DNA from: an uncultured Granulosicoccaceae bacterium
GTDB lineage: Bacteria; Pseudomonadota; Gammaproteobacteria; Granulosicoccales; Granulosicoccaceae
DNA length: 64,000 nucleotides
Direction of reading: 5' to 3'
NCBI GenBank assembly: GCA_938035525.1
Contig: CALHOI010000077.1
Span: 35,598-99,597 of the forward strand
Shown: piece after piece, positions 55,111 through 63,806 of the stretch
Layout: the number at the start of each line of letters is the position of its first letter
How positions within the stretch are numbered: the first letter of the stretch is position 1
Notes under the pieces: generated by a model
Database searches by the model: none
Told to the model about the DNA's origin: nothing
The model's input: only the letters and a program-made list of their open reading frames with translations
Position numbers and translations under genes: made by a program

Positions 55111-55333
55111 CCCACTCTTTCCGCACGCGATCACTTAAGAAATCGCACTGGAAAACGCAGTTGTAATCCGCATGGCATAAGCCATACTCATTAAAGAATG
55201 CGCAAACCTTCATGTTGCTAGCCCATTTGTATTGGGCTGATCTGCACATGCGCGTCATATTTCTGCCAGTATGGCCTAACAAAGACGTTAATCGACCCTC
55301 GTCGATCGTCCTCAATATTAAGTGGATAGCTCA
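55111..55333. other. lptB-rpoN gap
   Basis: No gene. AGCCCA (55220-55225) and TGGGCT (55233-55238) form a 6-bp hairpin with a 7-nt loop, possibly ending lptB transcripts, but no T run follows. The rpoN promoter is presumably after it. Confidence 0.4.
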
Positions 55334-56899
55334 ATGAAACAGTCACTGCAAGTCAAGATGGGTCAACAACTGGCGATGACTCCCCAGTTGCAACAGGCCA
55401 TCAAACTACTTCAGCTATCAACGCTGGAGTTGCAAACTGAGATTCAGTCAGCATTGGAAAATAACCCCATGCTCGAAATGACTGATGACGAAGGTGCAGA
55501 GCCTCGCGAAAACGACGCTGCCAACGAAAGCCAGGCCGAAAACACCGAGCGCAAGCGCAACGAAGAAAAGTTAAAAAAAGAAGAAATAAAAGAAGAAGTC
55601 AGCGCCAGCTCTGCTGACGACACGATCGTTGAAGAACACTTTGAAGCGGCGACAATGGCCGAGCAACCCGATGCTATTCCCGATGAACTACCCGTGGACA
55701 GCGCTTGGGAAGATGTCTACGAGACCAGCTCGCCAATCAGCCAGTCCAGCGGTTCCGATGGCGAAAACCGAGACTTCACTGAGTTCCACAATTCTGGTAT
55801 TTCCAGTATTCAGGATCATTTAAACGATCAAATACAGTTTGCACCTCTTTCAGATCGCGATCAGATTATTGCCGAAACCCTGATAGACGCCGTGGATGAC
55901 AATGGTTACCTGATCGACGATGTAGACACCCTACTCGCCGGCCTCAATCGTGACTTCACAGACCCTGAAGACATGTTCGAAATGAGTGAACTGGAAACGG
56001 TTCTGCATATGGTGCAACACCTTGACCCACCAGGCTGTGCTGCACGTAATGCCAGCGAATGCATGGCAATTCAACTAGCACAGTTACCTCAAACAGAGTT
56101 AACCGATACAGCCACGCGTATCGTTATTGACCATCTGGACTTGTTGGCGGCACACGATTTTTCTCGCATGCGACGCTTACTGAAAATCAACGACGAACAT
56201 TTGCAAGAAGCCATTGCACTTATCCGATCTTTAAATCCTCGACCAGGACGACAACTGGTTCAAGACCACGATCAGTACATTGTGCCTGATGTGTTTGTGC
56301 AAAAAGTTAAAGGTGTGTGGCGTGTCGAACTGAACCCTGATATTGCACCCAAGCTTGGCATCAATGCGTTATATGCCGGCATGGTTAAACGTGCTGATAA
56401 AAGTGATGACAACAACTTCCTGCGTAATCACTTACAAGAAGCACGATGGTTCATTAAGAGCTTGCAAAGCCGCAACGAAACTTTATTACGTGTTGCTACT
56501 GCCATTGTTGAACGCCAAAGAAACTTTTTAGAGTATGGCGAAGAAGCAATGAAGCCGCTGGTGTTACGCGACATTGCTGAACAATTAAGTTTGCACGAAT
56601 CCACAATCTCACGAGTGACTACACAAAAGTACATTCATACACCGCGCGGTATATTCGAATTTAAGTATTTCTTTTCAAGTCACGTTTCTACTGCAAATGG
56701 TGGGGAATGTTCCGCGACTGCGATACGTGCCATGATTCAACGTTTTATAGACGCTGAAGACCGCACGAAACCCCTAAGTGACAGTAAAATCGCCAGCACC
56801 CTGGTCGCTGACGGCATACAGGTTGCACGCAGAACAGTTGCAAAATACCGCGAATCAATGGGCATTGCGCCCTCTAATGAACGTAAGCGATTGAATTAA
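55334..56899 (+). CDS. rpoN: RNA polymerase sigma-54 factor
   Basis: Sigma-54 recognises -24/-12 promoters and needs an enhancer-binding ATPase. I start at ATG 55334 (521 residues; the frame opens at a GTG 12 nt earlier). The Gln/Leu-rich region I (KQSLQVKMGQQLAMTPQLQQ) is followed by a very acidic region II (about 50-150). The core-binding domain comes next, then ETVLH... and the RpoN box ARRTVAKYRE near the C-terminus. The position before hpf, ptsN and rapZ is classical. Confidence 0.97.
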   Translation: MKQSLQVKMGQQLAMTPQLQQAIKLLQLSTLELQTEIQSALENNPMLEMTDDEGAEPRENDAANESQAENTERKRNEEKLKKEEIKEEVSASSADDTIVEEHFEAATMAEQPDAIPDELPVDSAWEDVYETSSPISQSSGSDGENRDFTEFHNSGISSIQDHLNDQIQFAPLSDRDQIIAETLIDAVDDNGYLIDDVDTLLAGLNRDFTDPEDMFEMSELETVLHMVQHLDPPGCAARNASECMAIQLAQLPQTELTDTATRIVIDHLDLLAAHDFSRMRRLLKINDEHLQEAIALIRSLNPRPGRQLVQDHDQYIVPDVFVQKVKGVWRVELNPDIAPKLGINALYAGMVKRADKSDDNNFLRNHLQEARWFIKSLQSRNETLLRVATAIVERQRNFLEYGEEAMKPLVLRDIAEQLSLHESTISRVTTQKYIHTPRGIFEFKYFFSSHVSTANGGECSATAIRAMIQRFIDAEDRTKPLSDSKIASTLVADGIQVARRTVAKYRESMGIAPSNERKRLN

Positions 56900-56926
56900 C
56901 GTTCATATAAATTTTCGTGCCAAACA

Positions 56927-56953
56927 GGGCTCATTTAACTGTTAAAAGAGCCC
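56927..56953 (+). terminator. Hairpin after rpoN
   Basis: GGGCTC (56927-56932) pairs with GAGCCC (56948-56953), and inside TTAAC (56935-56939) pairs with GTTAA (56941-56945). A T-rich stretch (tttatttttg) begins about 13 nt later, so it could be a weak terminator or processing point. Confidence 0.5.
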
Positions 56954-57194
56954 AAAGATGCATTGTTTATTTTTGCAGAGTATGTAGACTGAGTCTAACG
57001 ATCAAAAAAACAAACGCACGAGCAGTGCATGCGGATACGCAGATAAAAAGCGGTAAGCAGATAACAAAGAGACCAACATTACGTAAAACAAACTTTTTAA
57101 GAATACAACGCACTAATGCAGACTGGTTAACGCATTAAGGCAACCTACTCTTGAAATCATAGGCGCTAAGCATATGGTTACTTAAAGGAGTTAC
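56954..57194. other. Upstream part of the rpoN-hpf gap
   Basis: AT-rich, with no supported gene; the one frame of 73 codons opens at GTG 56917 without a ribosome site. It probably contains a promoter for the hpf transcript, but I cannot place one with confidence. Confidence 0.4.
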
Positions 57195-57518
57195 ATGCAA
57201 GTAAACAATTTTCGACCCTCACGATTCGCGCCTACGGTTAGCACTTGGCTCTCACAACTAACCAGCAGGCAAACCAGTTTGTCGAATAGCCGGCCAACCG
57301 GTCTGCTATTCATTAAACAGTTAACTCAATCCACCCGAATCACCCGTTTACTTCGTTCATCCTCGGAAGTGCACTCTTCCACCTTCAGCCACATCTGTTC
57401 AAACACTAATCAACTTGCTCAAAGCATCAGCAATAGATCAACAATCTGTCGCCTGAACTGCCAGCAAGCGTTGCGGTGCGAACAGTCTTTTTTGTTTTCT
57501 AACAGGAGAATCACATGA
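57195..57518 (+). CDS. Orphan ORF translationally coupled to hpf
   Basis: A 107-codon frame with a perfect ribosome site (AAAGGAG, 4 nt before the ATG) that ends in ATGA overlapping the hpf start. The product is rich in Ser, Thr, Arg, Gln and Leu (RPSRFAPTVSTWLSQLTSRQ, LIKQLTQSTRITRLLRSSS in sense), with three Cys late and no signal peptide or membrane helix. I recognise no family. It could be a genuine small protein or a regulatory leader whose translation controls hpf. In relatives hpf follows rpoN closely. Confidence 0.5.
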   Translation: MQVNNFRPSRFAPTVSTWLSQLTSRQTSLSNSRPTGLLFIKQLTQSTRITRLLRSSSEVHSSTFSHICSNTNQLAQSISNRSTICRLNCQQALRCEQSFLFSNRRIT

Positions 57519-57853
57519 ATCTATCCGTTACTGGGCATCACGTCGACGTTACCGATTCGATGCGCAATTACGTTGCCGAGAAACTACGGCGACTCGAACG
57601 ACATTCTGAAAACCTGTTTGACATACACGTCATCCTGTCCGTAGAAAAAGTCCGCCAAAAAGCCGAAGCCACCATACAAATAGCCGGCAACACCATTTAT
57701 GCTGATACCACCCAACCAGACATGTACGCCGCCATTGATCTAATGATGGACAAACTCGACCGGCAGCTCATTCGACACAAGGAGAAATCCCAAAATAAAC
57801 ACCGGCGAGCCAAAAATATCGCGTTCGAGGACACACAATCACTAATGGTGTGA
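57515..57853 (+). CDS. hpf: Ribosome hibernation promoting factor, short type
   Basis: HPF binds the 30S subunit in stationary phase and helps form inactive 100S dimers. The 112-residue protein starts MNLSVTGHHVDVTDSMRNYV, with LRRLERHSENLFDIHVILSV, AEATIQIAGNTIYADTTQPDMYAAID and LDRQLIRHKEK, all typical. It is the short type, without the long-HPF C-terminal domain. AGGAG lies before the ATG. Confidence 0.96.
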   Translation: MNLSVTGHHVDVTDSMRNYVAEKLRRLERHSENLFDIHVILSVEKVRQKAEATIQIAGNTIYADTTQPDMYAAIDLMMDKLDRQLIRHKEKSQNKHRRAKNIAFEDTQSLMV

Positions 57854-57904
57854 TGTCAGACACTTTCCTATCGCTCGCTAAGAGAGCACAATAACGGGAT
57901 GTGG

Positions 57905-57932
57905 GCCCGCCGCGGCAATAGCTGCGGCGGGC
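57905..57932 (+). terminator. GC-rich hairpin between hpf and ptsN
   Basis: GCCCGCCGC (57905-57913) and GCGGCGGGC (57924-57932) pair over 9 bp with a 10-nt loop, followed by TCTATTTGATT. It looks like a partial terminator or a stem that shifts expression between hpf and the ptsN-hprK-rapZ genes. Confidence 0.65.
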
Positions 57933-57961
57933 TCTATTTGATTCAAACCCGGTTTTCATTA

Positions 57962-58450
57962 ATGATTGAACTATCAGAGCTGCTGGAACCCAGCCGCATC
58001 GCCTGTCAGTGTGACATTCGCAGTAAAAAACGAGCCCTACAAACGCTGGCCGAATTATTGGCCCCCAGCGTCATTGACGATCTGGACGACGATGAGTCCT
58101 CTGATATGGACATTTTCGACGCACTGATCACCCGAGAGCGCCTTGGAAGCACCGCATTAGGGCACGGCATGGCTGTACCCCACAGCCGTATGCCCCACAT
58201 CGAAAAGCCTCTGGCGGCAATGATCACCTTGTCTGACGGTGTCGATTATGAAGCCGCTGACGGCCAGCCCGTCGATTTACTGGTTGGGCTGCTGGTGCCC
58301 CAAAAATGCAACGACGAACACCTGGAAATACTGGCAAACCTGGCCAAACGATTCAGCGATGAGTATTTCCGCGACGAAGTTCGCGCATTCGGGCTTGATC
58401 AGGCCGAAGAGCTGTACGAATTTCTCCAACAACCCGCACCCGCGGCTTAG
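57962..58450 (+). CDS. ptsN: Nitrogen-PTS enzyme IIA (EIIANtr)
   Basis: PtsN takes phosphate from HPr or NPr and regulates potassium, nitrogen and envelope functions. I start at ATG 57962 (162 residues, MIELSELLEPSRIACQCD), which matches the family start; the frame opens earlier within the hairpin. The phosphorylated histidine is H74 in GHGMAVPHSR. The ribosome site is weak, which suggests dependence on upstream translation or low expression. Confidence 0.95.
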   Translation: MIELSELLEPSRIACQCDIRSKKRALQTLAELLAPSVIDDLDDDESSDMDIFDALITRERLGSTALGHGMAVPHSRMPHIEKPLAAMITLSDGVDYEAADGQPVDLLVGLLVPQKCNDEHLEILANLAKRFSDEYFRDEVRAFGLDQAEELYEFLQQPAPAA

Positions 58451-58468
58451 CCAACAGGGCCTGCGCAC

Positions 58469-59431
58469 ATGTCAAACAAAAGTCGATTGACTGTGGCAAG
58501 TGCCTACACCGAATTCAAAGATGAACTTAAATTCAACTGGACAACGGGACGACAGGGCGGCGAGCGATTATTAACCAGCGAACGCGGCGTCGCGAAACGC
58601 CCGCGCCTGCTTGGCCCACTTAATTTCAACAGTCCAAACCGTATCCAGCTAATAGGCAAAGCCGAAGCCAGGTTATTTGCCAATGCCGAGAACCTCGCGC
58701 CAGATCGATACGAATACCCATTGGCTGAGAGCTGCGAGTTGATCATTGTCACAGACAATGGAACACCACCCGCGCCCATTGTGGCCTTGTCTGAGCAGAA
58801 TCAAATTCCTCTGTTCATCACACCACTGACCTACAGCGAGCTGATTCGCAATCTACGTTACCGGCTCACATTGCTGCTGGCCGAGTCCGAAATCATTCAC
58901 GGTGTACTCATGGATGTACATGGCACAGGCGTATTGATTACCGGTGAGGCCAGCGTGGGTAAAAGCGAACTCGCACTTGAACTTATCAGTCGCTCGCACA
59001 TTTTGGTGGCAGACGATGCACCCGAGTTTCGTCGTATAGCACCTGGCACGGTAGAAGGCCGATGCCCACCCTTGTTGCAGGATTTTCTGGAAGTGCGTGG
59101 ATTGGGCGTGCTGAATATTGCTCGTATGTACGGCGATGCAAGTACAAGATCAAGAAAAATCCTGCGCTTTATTATTAACCTGCAAAACGTGGCCACCGGT
59201 GATTCGGAAAACGCATTAGAACAACTGGTTGGCGAGCGCCTTGGCGCACCCGATGTACAACGAGACGTGCTGGGCGTGAGAATTCCACAGCGCACGATAC
59301 CTGTCGCCCCCGGTCGCAACTTGGCCGTGTTGGTTGAGGCGGCAGTCAGAGACTACATATTGCGCTCGGGCGGCTACAATGCAACCAGAGATCTGGTTGA
59401 AAAACAGGCATTAGCGCTAAGCCAAACATGA
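58469..59431 (+). CDS. hprK: HPr kinase/phosphorylase
   Basis: HprK phosphorylates HPr on Ser46 and reverses it. The 320-residue protein has HGVLMDVHGTGVLITG (H144), Walker A GEASVGKS at 159-166, LVADDAPEF with D182/D183, and the phosphorylase loop LEVRGLGVLNIARMYG. E. coli lacks this gene; it occurs in some gammaproteobacteria and many other proteobacteria. It sits between ptsN and rapZ and overlaps rapZ by 4 nt. HPr three genes on keeps Ser46, its substrate. Confidence 0.95.
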   Translation: MSNKSRLTVASAYTEFKDELKFNWTTGRQGGERLLTSERGVAKRPRLLGPLNFNSPNRIQLIGKAEARLFANAENLAPDRYEYPLAESCELIIVTDNGTPPAPIVALSEQNQIPLFITPLTYSELIRNLRYRLTLLLAESEIIHGVLMDVHGTGVLITGEASVGKSELALELISRSHILVADDAPEFRRIAPGTVEGRCPPLLQDFLEVRGLGVLNIARMYGDASTRSRKILRFIINLQNVATGDSENALEQLVGERLGAPDVQRDVLGVRIPQRTIPVAPGRNLAVLVEAAVRDYILRSGGYNATRDLVEKQALALSQT

Positions 59432-60306
59432 ATCAAGCCACCATGAATCGCCTTACCATCGTCACCGGGCTCTCTGGGTCAGGCAAAAGTGTTGCTTTGC
59501 ACACCCTTGAAGATGAAGGTTTCTATTGCATCGACAACCTACCCAGCTCGATGGTCAACGACCTGTTAAATAACGTCCTGGCCGAAAAAGACAAACTGTT
59601 TGAAAAGCTGGCTATCGGCATAGACATGCGTGGTGAACACAGCACACCCGATGAATTTCTGAAAGTGTTGAAATCACTTCATGCCCGCTCAGATGTCATT
59701 ACCGATGTACTGTTTCTGGACACATCAAGACAAACGTTATCTACCCGGTTCAGTGAAACACGTCGACGGCATCCACTCAGCTCTTCCAAAGTACCTTTAA
59801 TGAATGCCATTGATAAAGAAATAGAACTGCTGGCAGGCGTCAAAGATGAAGCTGACCTGGTCATCGATACTTCGCTGCTAAACTTACATCAACTGCGAAG
59901 CATCATCAGCACCGATGTGCTGGGCAGCACTTCAACGGGCTTGTCATTAATATTTCAATCTTTCGGTTTCAAGCACGGCCAGCCGGCAAGCACCGACTTC
60001 ATGTTTGATGTGCGTTGTTTGCCCAACCCGTACTGGGAACCCACGCTACGAGAATTCACTGGGCGTGACGAGCCCATCATAGATTTTCTGGGTGAGCAGG
60101 AGAACGTGCAAACCATGTTCAACGATATTCGACGCTTTGTCGAGCAATGGCTACCAAGCTTTGAAGGTGAAAACCGCGCCTACTTGACGGTTTCTGTCGG
60201 CTGCACCGGCGGACGCCACCGGTCAGTGTATTTATGCGAGCTACTGGCCGCCCATTTTAGTGCCAAACGTGAAAACGTCTCATTGCGTCACCGCGAAATT
60301 AACTGA
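59428..60306 (+). CDS. rapZ: RapZ, RNase adaptor/nucleotide-binding protein
   Basis: In E. coli RapZ binds small RNAs GlmY/GlmZ and steers RNase E to control GlmS, linking to cell-wall precursor supply. The 292-residue product has Walker A GLSGSGKS at 14-21, EGFYCIDNLP and FLDTSRQTLSTRFSETRRRHPL. The C-terminal GFKHGQP and VSVGCTGGRHRSVYL are the RNA-binding domain signatures. The start could also be ATG 59443. It overlaps hprK as ATGA. Confidence 0.96.
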   Translation: MNQATMNRLTIVTGLSGSGKSVALHTLEDEGFYCIDNLPSSMVNDLLNNVLAEKDKLFEKLAIGIDMRGEHSTPDEFLKVLKSLHARSDVITDVLFLDTSRQTLSTRFSETRRRHPLSSSKVPLMNAIDKEIELLAGVKDEADLVIDTSLLNLHQLRSIISTDVLGSTSTGLSLIFQSFGFKHGQPASTDFMFDVRCLPNPYWEPTLREFTGRDEPIIDFLGEQENVQTMFNDIRRFVEQWLPSFEGENRAYLTVSVGCTGGRHRSVYLCELLAAHFSAKRENVSLRHREIN

Positions 60307-60342
60307 TACCGATGCGTTTAAGCATCGAGCGAAAGGTAGGTC

Positions 60343-60612
60343 ATGATTACTCGCGAAATAGAGATCATCAACAAACTCGGCTTGCATGCACGAGCTGCTG
60401 CCAAACTGGTAAAACTCAGTGCTGGTTTCGAATCTGACATTGACATTGAAAAAGCCGGCCAAAAAGTGAATTGCAAAAGTATCATGGGAGTCATGATGCT
60501 GGCAGCAAGCTGTGGCAGCCGTGTCACTCTGTACGCTAACGGTTCCGATGAAAAGGCGGCAATTGAAGCCTTGAGTGATTTGATTAATCGCTATTTTGAC
60601 GAGGACGAATGA
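60343..60612 (+). CDS. ptsH: HPr-family phosphocarrier protein
   Basis: The 89-residue protein has H15 in LGLHARAAAKLV, the site phosphorylated by enzyme I, and S46 in NCKSIMGVMML, the site used by HprK. The position after rapZ is that of NPr (ptsO) in E. coli, but with a plain enzyme I next door it probably serves as the only HPr. AAGGTAGG lies before the ATG. Confidence 0.95.
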   Translation: MITREIEIINKLGLHARAAAKLVKLSAGFESDIDIEKAGQKVNCKSIMGVMMLAASCGSRVTLYANGSDEKAAIEALSDLINRYFDEDE

Positions 60613-60651
60613 TACTATCGTAACAACGGTATACCTGCTCAGAGGACGCAC

Positions 60652-62388
60652 ATGACACTGATGTTCAATGGCATAGGGGTTTCAAAGGGCTTTGCCATTG
60701 GTGAAGCGCATGTGTTACTTCGAAACCAGGTTGATGTCGCAGCGCGTAAGCTCACCAAAAAACAAGTGCCTGCAGAATGCCGCAGACTACGCAAAGCCAT
60801 TAAAATCGCCAAAGCAGAATTACTCACTGCACGCGATAACATCCCTGAAGATGCACCCAGCGATATCAGCGCGTTCATCGAAACTCACATACTCATGCTC
60901 GACGATGGTTTGTTGAGCGACACGCCAGTAGACATCATAAAAACTGAGCAGTGCAATGCCGAAGCGGCCCTGCAACAGCAGCGCGAAGCCATGGCCAAGG
61001 TCTTCGGCTCAATGGAAGACGAATACCTTGCCACACGCATTGACGATGTTAACCATGTTATTGACGCTGTTTTGAATGCCTTGGTTAGCGGTGAAGAGAA
61101 AGCAACCACAGAGAACTGGAAAGGCCAGATTGTTATCGCAGACGATCTGTCACCGGCCGACACTGTGTTAATGCAAAACCAGGGCGTTGCCGGGTTCATT
61201 ACCGAAACCGGCGGCCAACTGTCGCACACGGCTATTCTGGCGCGAAGCCTTGGTATCCCGGCAATTGTTGGCGTGCACAATATTCGCCAGTATGTGCGCA
61301 CAGGAGAAATGCTAACGCTTGACGGCAAGCTTGGCTTATTGCTGGCCGAACCCACCGCTGCCATGCTCAGTGACGTTCGCAAACAGCAAAAAGCGTTTCG
61401 TCAAAAACAACGCGACTTAAACAAGCTCATCGATACACCGGCAGTAACTCAAGACGGCGTGAGCTTACAGTTAAGCGTAAATATCGAAATCGAAGACGAT
61501 CTCAAAGCTTTAAAGCGCATTAATGCCGATGCGGTTGGTTTATACCGAACCGAGTTCATGTACCTGAATCGCGATACAACACCTACTGAACAGGAACATT
61601 TTAAAGCGTATACAAAAGTTATTCGTGCGCTTAAGGGTGCTCCACTGACGATTCGCACAGCCGACTTGGGTGCAGACAAAGACATCAGCCACGCACATGT
61701 TGCCAGCAGCGGGACTATGGCCCACAACCCAGCCATGGGATTACGTGGCATTCGACTTTGTCTCAACGAGCCGGCCCTGTTCGTAACACAACTGCGGGCC
61801 ATTTTACGAGCATCGGCAAAAGGCCCAGTGCGTATTCTGTTACCCATGCTAACCACGGTCGCCGAAATCACCCAAACCCTGGCCATCATAGAGTCGGTTA
61901 AAGAAGCGTTAAGCGAAGAGGGCCTTGAGTACGACGAACACATAGAAGTTGGCGGCATGATTGAAGTACCGGCAGCGGCAATTGCGGCCGATCAATTAGC
62001 CCAGCACCTGGATTTTTTATCGATTGGTACCAATGACCTCATTCAGTACACCATGGCCATTGATCGTGTTGATGATCAAGTCAACTATTTATACGACCCA
62101 CTGCACCCAGCCGTTTTACAACTGATCAAGTACACCATTGAAGCTGGCCAAAAGGCCAACATACCGGTTGCTCTGTGTGGTGACATGGCCAGTGACACCC
62201 GCTTTGTTCGCGTGTTACTGGGCTTGGGTTTGTCAGAATTCAGTATGCCGCCTAATTCGCTTTTAGCCGTAAAGCACAGCTTGATAAACGCCAGGCGTGT
62301 CAGGGTGCGTCGTTTCTCCACCGCTTTAATGAAAACCAGCGACCCGGAAGAACAAGCCAGCCTGTTGGAACGCATCAATCGTAGTTAG
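60652..62388 (+). CDS. ptsI: PTS enzyme I (phosphoenolpyruvate-protein phosphotransferase)
   Basis: Enzyme I passes phosphate from PEP to HPr. The 578-residue protein has the phospho-histidine H192 in TGGQLSHTAILARSLGIPA, the PEP site (GLYRTEFMYLNR, MGLRGIRLCL), and the catalytic Cys in ALCGDMASD near 505. It lacks the N-terminal GAF domain of PtsP, so by layout it is PtsI and not the nitrogen form. No sugar EIIB or EIIC is seen; the chain likely works in regulation. Confidence 0.95.
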   Translation: MTLMFNGIGVSKGFAIGEAHVLLRNQVDVAARKLTKKQVPAECRRLRKAIKIAKAELLTARDNIPEDAPSDISAFIETHILMLDDGLLSDTPVDIIKTEQCNAEAALQQQREAMAKVFGSMEDEYLATRIDDVNHVIDAVLNALVSGEEKATTENWKGQIVIADDLSPADTVLMQNQGVAGFITETGGQLSHTAILARSLGIPAIVGVHNIRQYVRTGEMLTLDGKLGLLLAEPTAAMLSDVRKQQKAFRQKQRDLNKLIDTPAVTQDGVSLQLSVNIEIEDDLKALKRINADAVGLYRTEFMYLNRDTTPTEQEHFKAYTKVIRALKGAPLTIRTADLGADKDISHAHVASSGTMAHNPAMGLRGIRLCLNEPALFVTQLRAILRASAKGPVRILLPMLTTVAEITQTLAIIESVKEALSEEGLEYDEHIEVGGMIEVPAAAIAADQLAQHLDFLSIGTNDLIQYTMAIDRVDDQVNYLYDPLHPAVLQLIKYTIEAGQKANIPVALCGDMASDTRFVRVLLGLGLSEFSMPPNSLLAVKHSLINARRVRVRRFSTALMKTSDPEEQASLLERINRS

Positions 62389-62423
62389 TCTCAAGTTATC
62401 CAGTTAAGAAGGCGCAATGGTTA

Positions 62424-63767
62424 GTGAGCGATAAAGACCTCCAAGATCAATCAACGACACTGGCCGATAGCATCCATGAAGGCTCGCTGAGTGCGGCGCG
62501 TCAAGTCATGCAGGCAATGCATCCGGCTGAAATTGCCGATGCACTTGAATCACTGCCTGCGCAGCGCCGCCAAATCCTGTGGGAGCTGGTAGATACTGAA
62601 GTCGAAGGCGAAGTCTTGATGGAAGTGCACGACGAAGTGCGCGGCGATCTGGTCGAACAAATGGACCTCGAAGAGATACGTCAGGCTACCAAGCGACTTG
62701 ATCTCGATGATCAGGCAGATTTCGTTCAATCGCTACCAGAAAAACTCACCGCCGATTTGTTATCCGGCATGGGCCGTCAGGACCGGGACCGTTTAGAGCA
62801 GGTGCTCTCCTACCCCGAGGACAGCGCCGGTGGTTTAATGAACGTAGACATCATTACCGTCCGCGATGATGTCACGCTTGACGTTGTACTGCGTTATTTA
62901 CGCCGACGCGGCGACATGCCTAAACACACCAATAGGCTGTGGGTTGTCGATTTACATGGACACTACCGCGGTGGCTTATCCATTCGAAAATTGCTAACCG
63001 CCAGTGGCGCAACCCTGGTATCCGAAGTGGCTGTTAACGACATAGAGCCGCTGCATGTGCTCACACCCGATAAAGACGTATCACGCGCCTTTGAAGATTA
63101 CGATCTGGTTTCAGCTCCCGTCGTAGACGACAACAATCGTGTCATTGGCCGCGTGACCATCGATGACGTCGTTGATCTTATTCGTGAAGAAGCCGAACAA
63201 TCCGTGATGAGCATGGCTGGCTTGAGTCAGGAAGACGACACCTTCTCGCCGGTGTTGCGCAGCGCCAGACGTCGCGCCATCTGGCTGGGAGTTAATTTGA
63301 TCACCGCCCTACTGGCAGCCTGGGTTATTGCGCAGTTTGAAACAACGCTCGATCGGGTCATCACATTGGCCGTACTAATGACCGTCGTGCCCAGCATGGG
63401 CGGCATTGCCGGGAGCCAGACACTGACGCTGGTTATAAGAGGACAGGCATTGGGGCAGATAAATCGTCGCAATACACGAGCGCTGCTGACCCGAGAACTC
63501 AGCGTGGGCTTAATCAATGGATTAGCCTGGGCACTGGTTGTTAGCGCGTTTACTTATTTTTGGTTCGGTAGTATGCAGATCGGGATTATTCTGGGCGTGG
63601 CTCTGCTAATTAATCTGCTGTTTGCAGCCATTGCCGGGCTGTTTATACCCATTTTAATGCGACGCTTCAGTATTGACCCAGCACTGGCCGGAGGCGTGGT
63701 GCTAACAACCATCACCGATGTGGTTGGCTTGGTGGCCTTTCTTGGATTGGCTACGTGGTTCCTTTAA
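62424..63767 (+). CDS. mgtE: Magnesium transporter MgtE
   Basis: MgtE is a dimeric, Mg-gated Mg2+ channel. It starts at GTG 62424 (447 residues). There is an acidic superhelical N domain (about 1-125; MHPAEIADALESLPAQRR, LDLDDQADFVQSLPEK), two CBS domains (about 130-250; YPEDSAGGLMNVDIITV) and five membrane helices from about 285 (VPSMGGIAGSQTLTLVIRG, the pore region). Following enzyme I by 35 nt, it is likely co-transcribed, as in other proteobacteria. Confidence 0.95.
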   Translation: MSDKDLQDQSTTLADSIHEGSLSAARQVMQAMHPAEIADALESLPAQRRQILWELVDTEVEGEVLMEVHDEVRGDLVEQMDLEEIRQATKRLDLDDQADFVQSLPEKLTADLLSGMGRQDRDRLEQVLSYPEDSAGGLMNVDIITVRDDVTLDVVLRYLRRRGDMPKHTNRLWVVDLHGHYRGGLSIRKLLTASGATLVSEVAVNDIEPLHVLTPDKDVSRAFEDYDLVSAPVVDDNNRVIGRVTIDDVVDLIREEAEQSVMSMAGLSQEDDTFSPVLRSARRRAIWLGVNLITALLAAWVIAQFETTLDRVITLAVLMTVVPSMGGIAGSQTLTLVIRGQALGQINRRNTRALLTRELSVGLINGLAWALVVSAFTYFWFGSMQIGIILGVALLINLLFAAIAGLFIPILMRRFSIDPALAGGVVLTTITDVVGLVAFLGLATWFL

Positions 63768-63806
63768 ACGGGTCCAGCCACCCCTAGCGATGACCGGACT
63801 GTCGAA

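Noticed and set aside
56917..57138. 73-codon frame after rpoN
   Set aside because: Opens at GTG without a ribosome site and spans the rpoN hairpin.
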